Below are positions 22,758 through 34,741 of a DNA stretch of 64,000 nt, piece after piece (position 1 is the first letter of the stretch; each line of letters opens with the position of its first letter). The stretch is taken from the NCBI RefSeq assembly GCF_000264995.1, contig NW_006767436.1:1029414-1093413 (forward strand), read 5' to 3'. The notes beneath the pieces were generated by a model. It searched no databases, was not told where the DNA came from, and saw only the letters and a list, made by a program, of their open reading frames with translations. The stretch comes from Punctularia strigosozonata HHB-11173 SS5 (Eukaryota > Basidiomycota > Agaricomycetes > Corticiales > Punctulariaceae). The position numbers and the translations under genes were made by a program.

Positions 22758-25700
22758 TTATGCGAGGAGGTGTTCCGTCAATTTGTCCAGGAGGTTCTTC
22801 AAACGCTTCGACTCGTATTTCACCAAAGTCTCGTTCTTCTCGATTGTGATGGCTTCCGTCAACGCGGGGAAGGTGGTTGCTCCGTAACCTGCACAAACAA
22901 CTGTCAATGACTGCATTTCAATGTGCTGCCATACACTTACCCAGATACTTGCCGGGGGCGACTGTCACAGATGCGTCAGAAATCGACTACCACGTATATA
23001 AGCTCGTAATAAGAACTTACCCCCAAGGTGTTTATACCTATCAGATGACGTCATTATTCGTGAAAACCACGACGCGCAGACAATAACTCACCATTCACGG
23101 TCCTTGATGCCTTCTTCGGATATGAAACCTTGTTCAAATGCCTGCAACTTCTGATTGTCTTTGCGAACGCGTTTCGCGGCCTTGATGAACTCCTCGATGG
23201 GCGTACCATTGTGTCCGTGGGAAACCTCGGCATCCGGTCCAAGGAGCTGCAGGTAGGCGTCGTCGGCGACTTCGGGTGGACTTGGGTGGACACCAAACAC
23301 CGCCTTGATCCATTCCCGAACGCGGCGGAAAGGTAGGTCGCGGCATACGCCGTCGCCGCCAGGCAGTTTCTTGAGAAGTTTCTTGAAGTTCTCCTCGGCC
23401 TCTGCCTTCTCATAGTCCAGGGCTCTCGACGCAGCTTCCAATTCCTTGATAGACTCGCGCAAGCTGGACAAATCGGTATGTAGTGAACTATCCGATGCAA
23501 TCTCCTCAACCCTGAGAAATCCGATCAGCCAACCGGGCAAAGCCATGACGTGTCGAGGGTATCTCACTCATCCAGATAGGAATGCAATTCGAGAACATAT
23601 TGGGTAGTGTTCCTACGACCAAGTTAGCAATATTCACGCACGAAATATAGAGATAACGGACAAGGGTAGGATGATGCTGTCGATGACACGTAGAGCGAGT
23701 AAACCAAGGTGCTTGCTGACAGCGACCTGATAAAGCACATTCAGTTATGCACATATGTATATCTTTCGGCTATACTGACGTGTCTATGGAATCCTTCGTC
23801 CGCAAAATGTTCTTGCCAGTGCTGGGAGTCGTAGATGGAATGGTAATGATATACAGCATCATACGGAGTACCGCCGAAACCCTGATCGCACGACGCGATC
23901 TAAACAGAGGAGAGGTTGAGCTTGTATGCCGAGCCCAAGTATGACATCAAAGACGTACACCAATCCTCTGGAGGAACACCGTGAAGTCAGAGCCGCTTCC
24001 TAGCGGGCTGAGAATTCCAACGGAATCCTTATTCGCGGCCCGCCGCTCTTCAGCTGCTGCAAAGTTTGCCATGAAATCCGCATCAGCGGCCGAGCCATCA
24101 TATGGACCGATATCTTCCCCAGCGTCCCATAGTGTTCGGTGCTTGTCCGTGGGGTGGGGAATTTCTTGGGCCGTGGCGCGAATAAGGTGCGCCAAAGAGG
24201 GTGAAGCCCCGGCATTCCAGCGAGAACCGCCGACGGAGACGTCTAAGGTATCAGCGAGGCATAAGTGCGAGCGTAAGCTAAACTGCGACATAGATCAGGC
24301 ACCCACCAATCTGTAAATAGGCGACGACATTCGCACCAATCCAATCGCTGAAGTCCTGCATAAAAAACCGATTCATCGAAGTGCTCTGAAACGGCATTCC
24401 GGAGTATAGAGTCCTGCACATACCTCTCCCCATTCCGTGGACCCAATGAGACCATACTAGAAGCACACATTACGCCGAGCACGGTTTTCATCGCAGAAAG
24501 CTGAACTCACTTCCTCGGCATCCCAGCTGGCGAAAACGACGGTACGAAGCGGCTTCCAGCCGCTGCGAAGGAGGTGTCCAAAGCCACGGACTATCTCAAA
24601 GAGCGATACGGTGCCAGACGTAGGGTCTGCGGCGCCCATTACCCAGGCTGGAGTGCACAAGTCAGATATGCGCATAGCTTTCACATCGTGCATGATTGGT
24701 ACTGACCATCCCTGTGGCAACCGATAACGACGACCTCGTCCCGGATATGTCCAGGTATGCTGGCCATCGTGTTCCAGATCGGGATCACCCGCGTGTCGAC
24801 GTGGTTCACCAATTTGATTGTCTTGTCGGATAATTTACCGCTCAAGGTTCGCCCTTCGTCTAACCCACCGATCTCCTCCAGTAAGACTTTAGCGTTGTTC
24901 CAGCTGATAGGAAGACTGGGGATCTTGGGAATGTTCTCGCCGTCAGTGCGAGTAGCATTCTCGTAAGCGGGGGTCCTGTAGCGTATTGTATGTCAGGAAT
25001 GCGACCGTTCGTGTGCGATTTTGCTCGCTGCATACCCAGGGGTGGTAGGGTCTCCCGGGTACATGGCCAAGTACTGGACGGATCCACGCTGTACTGAAGT
25101 AGGATTCCTGGCTGGACCTCCGGGATATCTACCGTATGTTGGATTATGGCACTGTATGTCTGACTGAAGCCGAAACACTCACGTTTCATACCCATTTTCG
25201 ACAGTAACTACACCGTCGTCACGCGTGTCCGAGTAAATGAGCACACCAGACGCTCCACGCTCCTGAGCAAGCTGGATCTTGATCCCGCGGAAGTTTGCAC
25301 CGTAACGGCACAGTACGATGGTGCCGAACAGATCGACACCCTTCGACTCGAGCTCCTGATAATCTTCCCTGGTACAATAGTTGCCATAGATGAGCTTGCC
25401 CTCGACGTCGCCGTCCTTGCTGAGCCCATGGAACGTTGGAACATAGTCCCGGTACTCGCCAGCTTCTGGATCGCGCGGGTCTCCGTCCTCAACGAGGTCG
25501 GCGTTCCATTCAACCGATCCATCCTTGCCCAAGATCTGCAGACTACGGTCGAGCGGTGTATTCATGACAGGATAATACTTGTCTATCCATGCGTTGGGAC
25601 GAGATGACGAGGTGATGTGCAATGTCGCATTGCGAGACTCCGACGTTCCTGCAGAGAATACCGGTAACTTGGAAGGCGCTTCGACGCCGAACTCCGTCTG

Positions 25701-26104
25701 GAAAAGCTCGAGAATGCCTTTGGCGTCTTGAAGATCCTCCGAAGAGCCCGCAAGATGCGGGTGCGTGGCGTAGATCCGGCTTGTGGCAAGGGCAGACTCT
25801 TCGTCTGGGACAGAGCTGCAACCTCGTTCAATTGGCGTGGTAGCGGGGTTAGTGACAAGGCACGCGCGACTTACAGGAAGAGTTTTTCGGCGTCCCTGCC
25901 TTTCAACGGCCGTTTCCTATGCAGCACAGAGTTATTGCTGATACCTTCCTGAGCCGTGAGGTGGCCATAGGACAGGTAGATTGCGCCGAATACGGCAGAG
26001 AGTAATAAGGCTTTACGGGTGCTGCTCGCGTGCTTGCGCGCGACGTTGGGGTTAGGGCCCGGCAACGCCTTGTCCAGTACGCCCGTCCCCTTCTTGCGAT
26101 CCAT
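22758..26104 (-). CDS. M28B membrane peptidase, glutamate carboxypeptidase II-like (paralog A)
   Basis: A multi-exon gene from ATG 26104 to TAA 22760-22758. This family (GCPII/NAALADase, transferrin-receptor-like, yeast Vps70 and Tre1) comprises type II membrane zinc carboxypeptidases. A short cytosolic N-terminus (MDRKKGTGVLDKAL) precedes one membrane segment (ALLLSAVFGAIYLSYGHL). The protease-associated domain includes YGNYCTREDY, GTIVLCRYGANFRGIKI and RGASGVLIYSD. The catalytic domain carries the usual zinc ligands and catalytic Glu: VVIGCHRDG, VMGAADPTSG, ASWDAEEYGLIGSTEWGE and HYHSIYDSQHW. A C-terminal helical dimerisation domain ends in [19 protein letters not shown]. All ligands are present, so it should be active. 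It is divergent from PEX14 (190 bp). A paralog lies at 35471-38893 on the same strand. Confidence 0.92.
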
Positions 26105-26294
26105 CCAAGCGGTTGAAGAGAACCTTGAATGCGCGTCGGGCTGCGGATAAACGACTGCCTGTCGCAGTTGTGGTTACAAGCGAGCTTGTGCTCATAAACC
26201 GCAGCAATCGAGAGAGGAGTGTACCGCATGGTGATCCTACTAGTGGCTGTGCATTAACATGCCGTCGGTCCGCCGGTGAGTGGGATTCACGCTC

Positions 26295-27713
26295 ATGGCT
26301 GCCGACGACCACCCACCGACACCGGTTACACCGGTTGATATTGACGCAAATGCACAGCGGAACAGTGAGCAGCAGAACAGCAGTGAAGGACATAGTTTTG
26401 CATCGAGGTCAAGAACCGAGCTGGTGAACCGCGCTCGGTCTTTCCTGAACTCCCCACAAGTTCGGGACGACACGATCGCGGCCAAGCGGTCATTCCTGGT
26501 GGAGAAGGGTCTGACACCAGCAGAGGTCGACCTACTGATAGGGGAAATAGTACGTAGCAAGCTCGACACGTTGAAAAGATGTCTGCTGAACGATGCGCCT
26601 CCGGACGCCAGCCATTGCATGCCCCGCCTATTCCGCCGAGAACGTATCCTCCACCACCCGCGTCAAATCTACCCTATGTTCTCCTCGGCATATTCAGGAT
26701 TTTCAGCTGGATTGCAGGGGGTTCCGCTGCTGTTCTGCTGCTATACTATGTATGCCACGCAAACCCCAGGGAGAACCTCATTTCACGTTACATTCACAGA
26801 GATTCATCTTGCCACGGCTGGCACACTCGTATCATGCCCGACACTCGCTCAGGACACATCAGGCGTCACTCATGGAGAAGCTCAACAATTCCATACAATC
26901 ACTCCGCGAGGTTCAAACCGAGACTTTCTCCCTGCTCCCTGCACCGGAACGTTTTTTGGAAGCTACTCCCTTCAAGGACTGCACAACGCTGGATGAACTT
27001 TTCTCTACGGAGTCTTCCAAGGGCACCATCCCCGATGTATCACTGCTAAGATGTGCAATTCAGGACGTCATTGCTGCCCAAGAAGGAGTCAAAGGCGCTT
27101 CAACCGACCAAATATTCGCACTCCTCGAATCAAAGGACGCGTCGTTCGGCGGCGAGAAAGGTGCGGGAAAGATGGTACGCATCGTCTCTGTTCTTCGAAA
27201 GCTAGACCTCGCGTTGAAATAGTGACACCAGAGCTCACTCTGGGAGACTCTGAATACATGTCCCGCGTTCCACCTTTCCAGAGAAGATCCGAACATAGCA
27301 TTGTGGTCATACGACGCCCCTCCGCCGTCTTCTCCGTCGCCACCACCGCCTCTACTCTCATCTCTTGAGCATCTGAACCAGTCTCTTGTTAACCCTACAC
27401 CGGAGCGCCCACACCAGCATGTCCTCCAGTCACTCATCGACCTCACGGGCTACCTTACGGCGCAGGCGTACTCGCTCGGTAACTATCGCACTTCCATTGG
27501 TTTCGGATCTTCGACGACGCTGGACCCGCAACAAGAGGACATCAGACGTGAGATTAGGGCACTCAAAGGCCTTGTCCTTAATCGGTAAGCATTGAGTGCT
27601 GGCATAGAGTATATAGCAGCTAACAAACTGTGATGATCCGTAGACGCTCGTTCTTGCCAAGTATTCCCCGACCAAACAGCGTACCCATCCCGCCAGCGGC
27701 CCGCCAGTTGTAA
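26295..27713 (+). CDS. PEX14: Peroxin 14, peroxisomal docking protein
   Basis: Five exons (26295-26549, 26612-26749, 26800-27174, 27232-27584, 27644-27713) give 396 residues. Pex14 sits in the peroxisomal membrane and docks the cargo receptor Pex5. The N-terminal Pex14 domain is clear (RTELVNRARSFLNSPQVRDD, AAKRSFLVEKGLTPAEVDLL, where yeast and human Pex14 bind Pex5 aromatic motifs). Next comes a PPIPPRTYPPPP stretch that fits a class II SH3 ligand (PxxPxR) for Pex13, then a membrane segment (IFSWIAGGSAAVLLLYY) and a coiled region (LMEKLNNSIQSLREVQTE). The C-terminal half is Pro-rich and weakly conserved. The start is ATG 26295; an apparent upstream extension begins with GTG and is not used. 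Confidence 0.9.
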
Positions 27714-28237
27714 TTTCATGCCTATCATGGCTTCGTGATGGGCAGAACAGATGCCTTTGTCTGGGTGCTAATACACACCGCTTTTCCCTGAATACAACGC
27801 CTGTCCGATCATGTAGGGCAGTGCAAAATTGTTCGATCACATTGGTAGATGCAGTGAAGATTACAACCTTTTGAGCATAGATAGAAGGGGTAAAGAGGGA
27901 TATCAGGGAGAGACAAAATACCGTGAAAAGATAGGTGCGAGAAACGAGCGTATCTACATCCCAACAAAACAGACAGCACAATCCGGTGAACAGGAAGGAG
28001 GGTAAAACTACGGGGGGAAGTATAAGGCTAATAATGATACAATGCGATGTGGTGCGATGTGCTATGACGGGTGTCAACTGCCCGTCTCCAATACGAGTGT
28101 TCTGTCCGAAGGAGACGAGTTCTAGATGAGTAGTTAGGCCGTAGAGATGCGTGAGTTCGTGCAAGGGTTGCATAGAAAGGTCCAAGAGACGGATCGTGTC
28201 GTCTACCATGGAGACGACGTCAAGGCAAGGAGCGGTG
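27714..28237. other. Convergent 3' spacer of PEX14 and KRE6
   Basis: The 524 bases hold the two 3' ends. An antisense frame runs through PEX14's last exons into it but looks like chance. No gene or RNA is seen. Confidence 0.4.
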
Positions 28238-30893
28238 TCAACATTGCCCCAGGAAGCTGTTGCGCGGGAATGTCTGGCCGAAGCCACCCGATTCCTGCGG
28301 ACCCGTCCATGTCGTGAAGTTCGGGTTCGTATATGCGTCCAGGTACCTGAGCATACATGATCGTACCGGGTCCTTGCGCGATGAAAGCAATCGTTAACTT
28401 ACTTGTTGATGTAAGTGGCAGTTGGGAAATCCGGCGGGTCGCAGCCAATGTTCCGCTGGCCCTTCGGTTGGTACACCCGGATGTAATCGATGTACATATG
28501 TACCGGAAATGGAAGGTGGTCGAGATCAACTGTACCAAAGTTCGTCGACATGCCAAGGTTGGCGATGAGGTACTAGAGGGGGACGTCAATATGCATGCAT
28601 GCAATGGATCGGGTTTAGAGTCGCACCATAGGCTCCTGGGGCACTGGACGGTCGGATATTTCAACCAGCGGGTCCGCACCCAAACCAGCGACGTTTAGAG
28701 TCCATGAAACTTTGTTGTCGCTTATCCAGGTAATGTACTGAAACACGCCTGTTTAGTCGAACAGAGACGCAATTTACGATTCACGCACGGCATCGTCGAA
28801 GCCAGGAAGGTACTATACATTCTAGTCAGTATCACCGTGAATGCAATGTCGTATTATGACAAACCTCAAAACCGTATATCGATGCGCACCCCTTCTCGTA
28901 CTCGTAGCAATCTGGATCAGTCGCCGTGACCACGGAGGTGGCTTGTTGCGTTATACTCCCGATGAACGTATTCTGCTGGCTCGCAGTGGCGTTGATAATG
29001 ACCTCATTGTCGGAGGTATTGAGCCATTTGTATCCATGGTTGAACGGCTGCGGATGCATTCTTAGTACATGACAATCATCCCAAGGCTATCAATCAAGTA
29101 CACGCCACCTACCGCCCACTGTGCCGATTGGGACACCTGCGCTACGAGCGGATTTCCCGTAATCTATGGCGTGTGCCCACATGTCATGAGTTGTTTTCAA
29201 TACAAATGGAGTAATGATAACCCCACCTGTGCTTCGAATACATCTATTTCCGGGGCGGCCCTCCCAACGAAGGTCCCGTCGCTATGTTTGGGTCCCGGAT
29301 GTAAATCCGCATCATCTGGGCATGTACACCTGGACAAACGTTGTCCGGGTAGGAATGACAGTACACCGCCGTGACCTTGATCACCGTCAACGAGCGCTGC
29401 GGCAGGTTCACCGTTAAGCGTCTGGTTCGGGGCGGTACCAACATCGCAGGCATCATAGCTGTACGGCCACAGTCCGTCGGTCGTAGCACCGTATCCGGCT
29501 CGCCCGAGGTTGCCCATAGTCCACACAGCCGGCCAAAGGCCGACGATGTTATTGACTCCGGGTAGAATGACATTGGTCTCCACATAGCCACCTGTGAAGC
29601 AGAATTTGTTCCTGGATAACCGTGAGAATATGTACGCGAGGACCCCTTCAGGTAATCAACTTGCCATGTCTGAACCATTCCTGAGGTGCGCGTGGTCAGA
29701 AGTCGCTATACTGAGAACGGGGTGGTAACACACCTCCCGTATACTGTCGCTCGTGCTCGGGGTGCGCCGACAATGTGATAATCATGTTTCCACCCGACGT
29801 GGAGATCGCTGATGGGTCATACCATTCGAAGTTGTTCGTAGGCTGAAAGGCACGGTGAGTGGGTCAAAGTCCGAGCAGTGTGCCAGCAGCGCTCACCCAG
29901 TACCATAAGTCGACAGCCTCCCTAAAGACGGAATCCGTGGATCAATGCGCAGCACTTGAAGGAAGCACAAACGAACCAGTATGGGTCGTCTCCGGGATAG
30001 AATGTTCGCCCGTCGACATTGAACTCGTCCGAAAACACCAACTCCATTTCCGACCCATCTCTCCATGACGGTTTTGTGTACGCTGATTGGGGAGTGTCGG
30101 CATCAATTAGTCCGAAGCTGTGAGGAAATGCGGGTATCTTCGTGTGTCACGTTAGTAACAGATTCTCGTCCTGTATACACAGTAGTACCTGTCCGCTGGC
30201 GTTGATACCGCCGATGTTGTAGCCTTGACCTATCTGCCAGCGCTTACCCGAAAGATGGACTGCCAAAGGTAATCCCGCACTAAAGGCCTATGAACTGTGG
30301 AGTGACGCCGAGTACAAGCGAAGACGTACAATAGGCCGATGACGATCACAATGAGCAGAATCAGACAACCAAGGTTCGAGAGGCCTCGTGAAGTCATGAA
30401 CTCGCTGTCGCGATATATCTTCCTATACGCCTCCTTCTCGTCCGGTTGATGTAACTGGTCGTCATCTTCCGCTACATCAGGCGTTATTTGGGAGCCCCAT
30501 AATCGTGGATCAGGCGCAAGAGAGAACTGAGGACAACGTGAGCGTGAGAGAGGCGAGGGCGGATAAGGGGGAGCAGACTTTGTCAATTACGGACGATACG
30601 CGAGGACCGTACGGCGTATCGCTGTAGATAGACGATACCCGGTGCGTGAAGGACGCGAACGGGTCTACAAGCTTTTCCTTCTCCTGAGAGAGATCTGTTG
30701 AGTTACGGGCAAAGATGTCATGCGACCTCCGTACGTTGAGGCTGCTCGAGCTGCTGGTGCGGGGCGGGCGTGCAAAAGGTGCGGTGGGAAGGACGAGCGA
30801 ACTGCCTGCAGGGTCGTCGTGGTGGAGCACGTCGTTGCTGGTAGCGGGTGACTCGATCTCGTCGCTGCCTCGGGCGGCGTTGACGGCGGCCAT
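28238..30893 (-). CDS. KRE6: KRE6/SKN1-type beta-glucan synthesis protein (GH16)
   Basis: About ten exons run from ATG 30893 (MAAVNAARGSDEIES) to TGA 28240-28238. Kre6/Skn1 proteins are Golgi/ER type II membrane proteins with a GH16-like domain required for beta-1,6-glucan in the wall. The disordered N-terminus holds YSDTPYGPRVSS and DPRLWGSQITPD, followed by EKEAYRKIYRDSEF and the signal anchor (LGCLILLIVIVIGL). The lumenal part shows ELVFSDEFNVDGRTFYPGDD, a central LWPAVWTMGNLGRAGYGATT, WPYSYDACDVGT, the catalytic-type EIDVFEAQV, and a C-terminal LPFPVHMYIDYIRVYQ. These are typical of the family. The frame stays open upstream to an ATG at 31451, but that stretch looks untranslated. Exon limits were not all fixed. 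Confidence 0.93.
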
Positions 30894-32406
30894 GAGAGTG
30901 GAGAGGAAGAGCGTCCGACGCAGCTGCGCCTGGCAGGGAATTGGGCAACAGTGCGGGAAACGCGAATTGCCATCGAGCCAGAGACCGCGCTTTCCACGTG
31001 GCCCGAAATAGTGAAATGACGCACTTATTAGTCCCTGGCGACTCAATGTGCTTCCGGCACGTCCCTTATCGTTCACGCGCCCCGTCGCCCACTGCGGTCC
31101 CCACACTCCCCGCATAAACCTCCCTCGACGATGCAATCCGGGAGTCCCTTCATTCAGCACGTCCAGAGGAACCGCAGACGTGCCGCCAAACACGAATCCA
31201 CCCAACTCTATCCTCATAACATCCTCCCGCGGGAATCTGTTGGGAGCGCATGGGCCTAGCCCTTCGCGCATGATCTTCATCAGAAAGCCAGCGACCATCG
31301 GTGCCGTCCAGCGGGCACGGTCACATCTGCGCCGCTTTTCACCGCGATCTTGTTTCAGTATCATTATTGTCATTTTCCAAGATGATACCGCTTGGCGCTC
31401 AGCGTTGACCTTGGAAGGTGACGGTATGTTGATGCCTGTCCGTGGCTTCATGCTGTATAATGCACCAGGTATTCGGTTATAACATGCGATTTATAGCAGC
31501 GAAAGAAGCCTGTACCTGTCCAGGCGCCGTCTTTGCGGCTCTTTGCGGAGACAGCTCGCTCTGCGGCCTTCTGTTTCAGGTCCGGGCTAACCTTTTTAAT
31601 GAAGTTCTCCGTGTCAATGACCGGAGTGATCAGGGAGTGATCATCAATCCGTCACGGTAGTTGAAGCGCCTGAAACATTCAAACATCCCAGTACGGCCGG
31701 TCCTGGCCGTCAGTCGCGCACCCTACTTTCCGTGGATTTACGGCTTTTCCAGTAATAGTGATCGAATGTCCAGGCCGGATGTTACGGCAAGCTATATACT
31801 GAAGGCAATGCGACTCCATTAAGCCAGAGTAAGGCATTCGGATAGGCGCCGGAACGATAACGGTGCATTGAATCTGACCTCCGGAAATCCACTATCTTAG
31901 GGCATATCCTATCGCGTATAGGTAACTGTCCCTCTACATGTAAGTTACGTGTTATCTTCAGCTGTAGTCTGCGCCCGCGTGCATTGGTCCGGATCTATTG
32001 CAATGAATATTCGGCTAGCCGTGTCCTAATGTACCGAAAAGATGCACTCTCAGCAAATGTTCTGTTGAGTGGAGATCGAAGGTAGGTCGCCCGAGCATAT
32101 GTTTCGTATGCTTAGCGCTCAACAAATGCTCGACGCAACCAATGCAGCTCGTGGCAGCCTCGGGTACAGTACCGACAGACATCGCCGCCAGACGTCCTCG
32201 AAATGCCCGATGTAAAAGCGCTATCAGATAAGATTGATGGCTCATCACCTGACTTGCTCCAGCGCATCACTGGCCGTCGGCGGTGCCAAAACACCTTCAC
32301 CTTCGTTCTTCGTCCTCAGGCAGCGCCTGTTCCTCTGTCCAACGCCCTATAGAGTTGTTCTGAGACCCTCGGCAAACTCTTCTCTGCAGCAGGTCGAGTC
32401 AGCGCC
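30894..32406. promoter_or_regulatory. 1.5-kb divergent KRE6/SDR region
   Basis: The longest spacer between confident genes here. Next to KRE6 the same frame stays open to ATG 31451 (186 codons) but is Arg/Gly-rich and matches no family. An E-box CACGTG lies at 30995-31000. The part from 31480 to 32400 holds no convincing frame and probably contains the SDR promoter. Confidence 0.35.
30995..31000. promoter_or_regulatory. E-box CACGTG
   Basis: Palindromic CACGTG 102 bp upstream of the KRE6 start. Motif match only. Confidence 0.3.
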
Positions 32407-33965
32407 ATGGAAGCCCGCGAACAACCCATGGAACCCTACCCCCTTTGGGACGACTTCAATATTGACATCGTCGTCAAAGTATTTGCGCATACCGCACTCA
32501 GTAAGGTTATGACATAATGGAGACAAGACGGAGACAGCTGACACTTCTATAGGCCCGTTCTTTGTATTCTTCATCCCCGTGTTCTACTTCTTCCAGGGTT
32601 TCAGACTCGAAGCGCCCCGCGTGTGGATGCCTGCGGCGTATTGCGTCGCGTTATCGCTTTTCTGTAAGTGGTGATCTGCTCTCGCCGGCCGCACCCCTCA
32701 CCTATCACATAAGGGTTCCTTAAGTGGTATTCTCGCCTCTACCGTAACCAAGGTAGCTTGCTCTTCGGCCCTGCTCCGCTCGACTGGGGTGAGCAGATCA
32801 TCGTGGTGACGGGAGGTATGCACAGCCGCCATTATGTCCGCGGAATACATCTCAAACGGGTAAACAAGGTTCCTCCGGCGTTGGCGAGCTTGTGGCGAAC
32901 ACTCTCGCCGTTCGCAACGTCACCGTGGTTGTGTTGGACGTCAAGCCCATTGTGACTGAGAATTGTAAAGGCCCTCTCGTCACTCGCATGATTGACCCTC
33001 ACACGGAAACTTAGACAACATCGTGTACTACAAGTGCGATGTATCGAAATGGGAAGAGGTGGAAGCTGTTCACAAGCAGATTGTCGAGGAGGTACGTTGA
33101 ATCAGGCATACGGTGCTCTGTGCAACGACTGACGGGTGCCGTCAGCTCGGCCATCCTACAATCTTGATCAATAATGCGGGAGTTGTCCAGGGCAAGCTCA
33201 TCTTGGACCTTACACCTGAGGATGTTAAGCAGTGCGTCCTCGTCCTCGCTCCCCAATATTGTATCGGCGCTGAGCCTCACGTAGGACTTTTGAGGTCAAC
33301 ACCATCGCTCACTTCAACACTTTGAGAGCATTCTTGCCGAACATGATCAAGGAGAAGACCGGTCACATTGTACGTCCTGTTTCCCCTTGTGTTCCTGCCA
33401 TATAATCTGAGACACCGCGGAATCCAGATCACCATGTCCTCCGTCCTCGGCCTCGCTGGTGCCGCACAAGTCTCGGATTACGCAGCGTCGAAGGCAGCCC
33501 TCATTGCACTGAACGACTCCCTCCGTTACGAACTCGACAAGCACTACGCTGCTCCCGGCGTTCGGACCACTCTCTTCGTCCCCGGTCACATCCTGACCCC
33601 GATGTTCTCGCGGGCGAACTATCCGTCGGGAAGGCTATATCAGTTCTTCTTCCCTTCGTTGCATCCGGTCGAGGTCGCCAAGGCTGTCATACGCGCCATT
33701 GACGATCAGCACTCTCAAACCGTCTACATGCCGTTCTTCGCAAATTTCGCGCCGTTCTTGCGCTCGTTACCGAGCTTCTTGCGCGACTTTGCGCAATGGG
33801 TACGTACAAATTGCGAATCGTAGTCTATGATTCTGATAGCGTCCCCAGGTAACGCATGCGGACTACACCATGAAGGGCTTCGAGAAGGTTTCTGGGCGAC
33901 GAGCTGATGAGCAGTTAACACCATCATCACCTACTGAGAAGTCGCTTGATTCTAAGGAGAAGTAG
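32407..33965 (+). CDS. Membrane-anchored short-chain dehydrogenase/reductase
   Basis: Several exons run from ATG 32407 to TAG 33963-33965. The layout resembles the RDH10/17-beta-HSD11-like SDR group, lipid or retinoid/steroid-type oxidoreductases of ER or lipid droplets. Two hydrophobic N-terminal segments (PFFVFFIPVFYFFQGF, VWMPAAYCVALSFF) are followed by a Rossmann fold: IIVVTGG then SSGVGELVANTLA, the Asp of VVLDVKP, CDVSKWEEVEAV, ILINNAGVVQGK, the catalytic Ser in ITMSSVLGLAG and Tyr/Lys in YAASKAALIALND. TTLFVPGHILTPMF follows the active site. Substrate is unknown. The last intron (33799-33848) separates QW from VTHADYTM. From base 33390, inside an intron, the sequence is repeated exactly after the assembly gap. 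Confidence 0.92.
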
Positions 33966-34286
33966 AAGATTAAATCTTAGGCTGCTGGCAGTACTAATCT
34001 ATCGGGATTTATGAAGACTTTCATTTGGGATTAAGTGTGATGAAAGACTTCGCCTTGATATTGGTAGTACAAGAACTTTCGATAAGACAAGGACGAGATC
34101 CTATCGTACAAAAATTGTTTATGGATGGATGACCTTCGCGAGGTCTTCGATCAGCGTTTGCATGCGTCTTGCTTCAATCTGCGCCAAAGTCGAGTTCCTG
34201 TCGATGGTGATCGCCTCCGTCAGAGCAGGCAACGTCGTCGCACCGTAACCCAACCACTTTCCAGGCGCGACACCCAGATGTCTATA
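33390..34286. repeat. Exact 897-bp direct repeat, copy 1 (left of gap)
   Basis: This segment recurs at 34742-35638 with a constant offset of 1352; every stretch compared is identical. It starts inside an SDR intron and runs through the SDR 3' end into the last exon of the paralog-B peptidase, stopping exactly at the run of N. See the finding for why an assembly cause is favoured. Confidence 0.9.
34119..34286 (-). pseudogene. Duplicate 3' fragment of M28B peptidase paralog B
   Basis: Only the last coding segment is present ([18 protein letters not shown] type ending at TAA 34121-34119), cut off by the gap. It is identical to the end of the intact gene at 35471. Probably an assembly duplicate rather than a separate gene remnant. 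Confidence 0.75.
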
Positions 34287-34589
34287 NNNNNNNNNNNNNN
34301 NNNNNNNNNNNNNNNNNNNNNNNNNNNNNNNNNNNNNNNNNNNNNNNNNNNNNNNNNNNNNNNNNNNNNNNNNNNNNNNNNNNNNNNNNNNNNNNNNNNN
34401 NNNNNNNNNNNNNNNNNNNNNNNNNNNNNNNNNNNNNNNNNNNNNNNNNNNNNNNNNNNNNNNNNNNNNNNNNNNNNNNNNNNNNNNNNNNNNNNNNNNN
34501 NNNNNNNNNNNNNNNNNNNNNNNNNNNNNNNNNNNNNNNNNNNNNNNNNNNNNNNNNNNNNNNNNNNNNNNNNNNNNNNNNNNNNNNNN
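34287..34589. other. Assembly gap (303 N)
   Basis: Bases are undetermined. Translations running across it are meaningless. Confidence 0.99.
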
Positions 34590-34741
34590 AATCAAGGCGC
34601 TCTCCATATACGCGCCAAACCTAGAATACATCGAGTTTGACCAGGTTCAGCCGTCGCATCCTGACCACATGGCCGAGCTGAAGGTCTTCCTCCCTCGCAT
34701 GAATACGTTGTCGATCGTTTATTCCAACGTCGACGGCGCAT
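34590..34741 (+). other. Orphan fragment resembling an F-box/LRR-type protein
   Basis: Between the gap and copy 2 lie 152 bases that match neither flank. One forward frame is open throughout (IKALSIYAPNLEYIEFDQVQ, then LKVFLPRMNTLSIVYSNVD) and has the leucine spacing often seen in fungal F-box-associated repeats. It runs in frame into the truncated SDR copy. The family call is a guess from 50 residues. Confidence 0.35.

Noticed and set aside
27430-28287. 285-codon minus-strand frame between PEX14 and KRE6
   Set aside because: It crosses PEX14 exons and the convergent spacer, shows no family and no clear start context; probably chance.
34125-34640. Open frames running across the N gap
   Set aside because: The residues inside are undetermined, so the frames carry no information.
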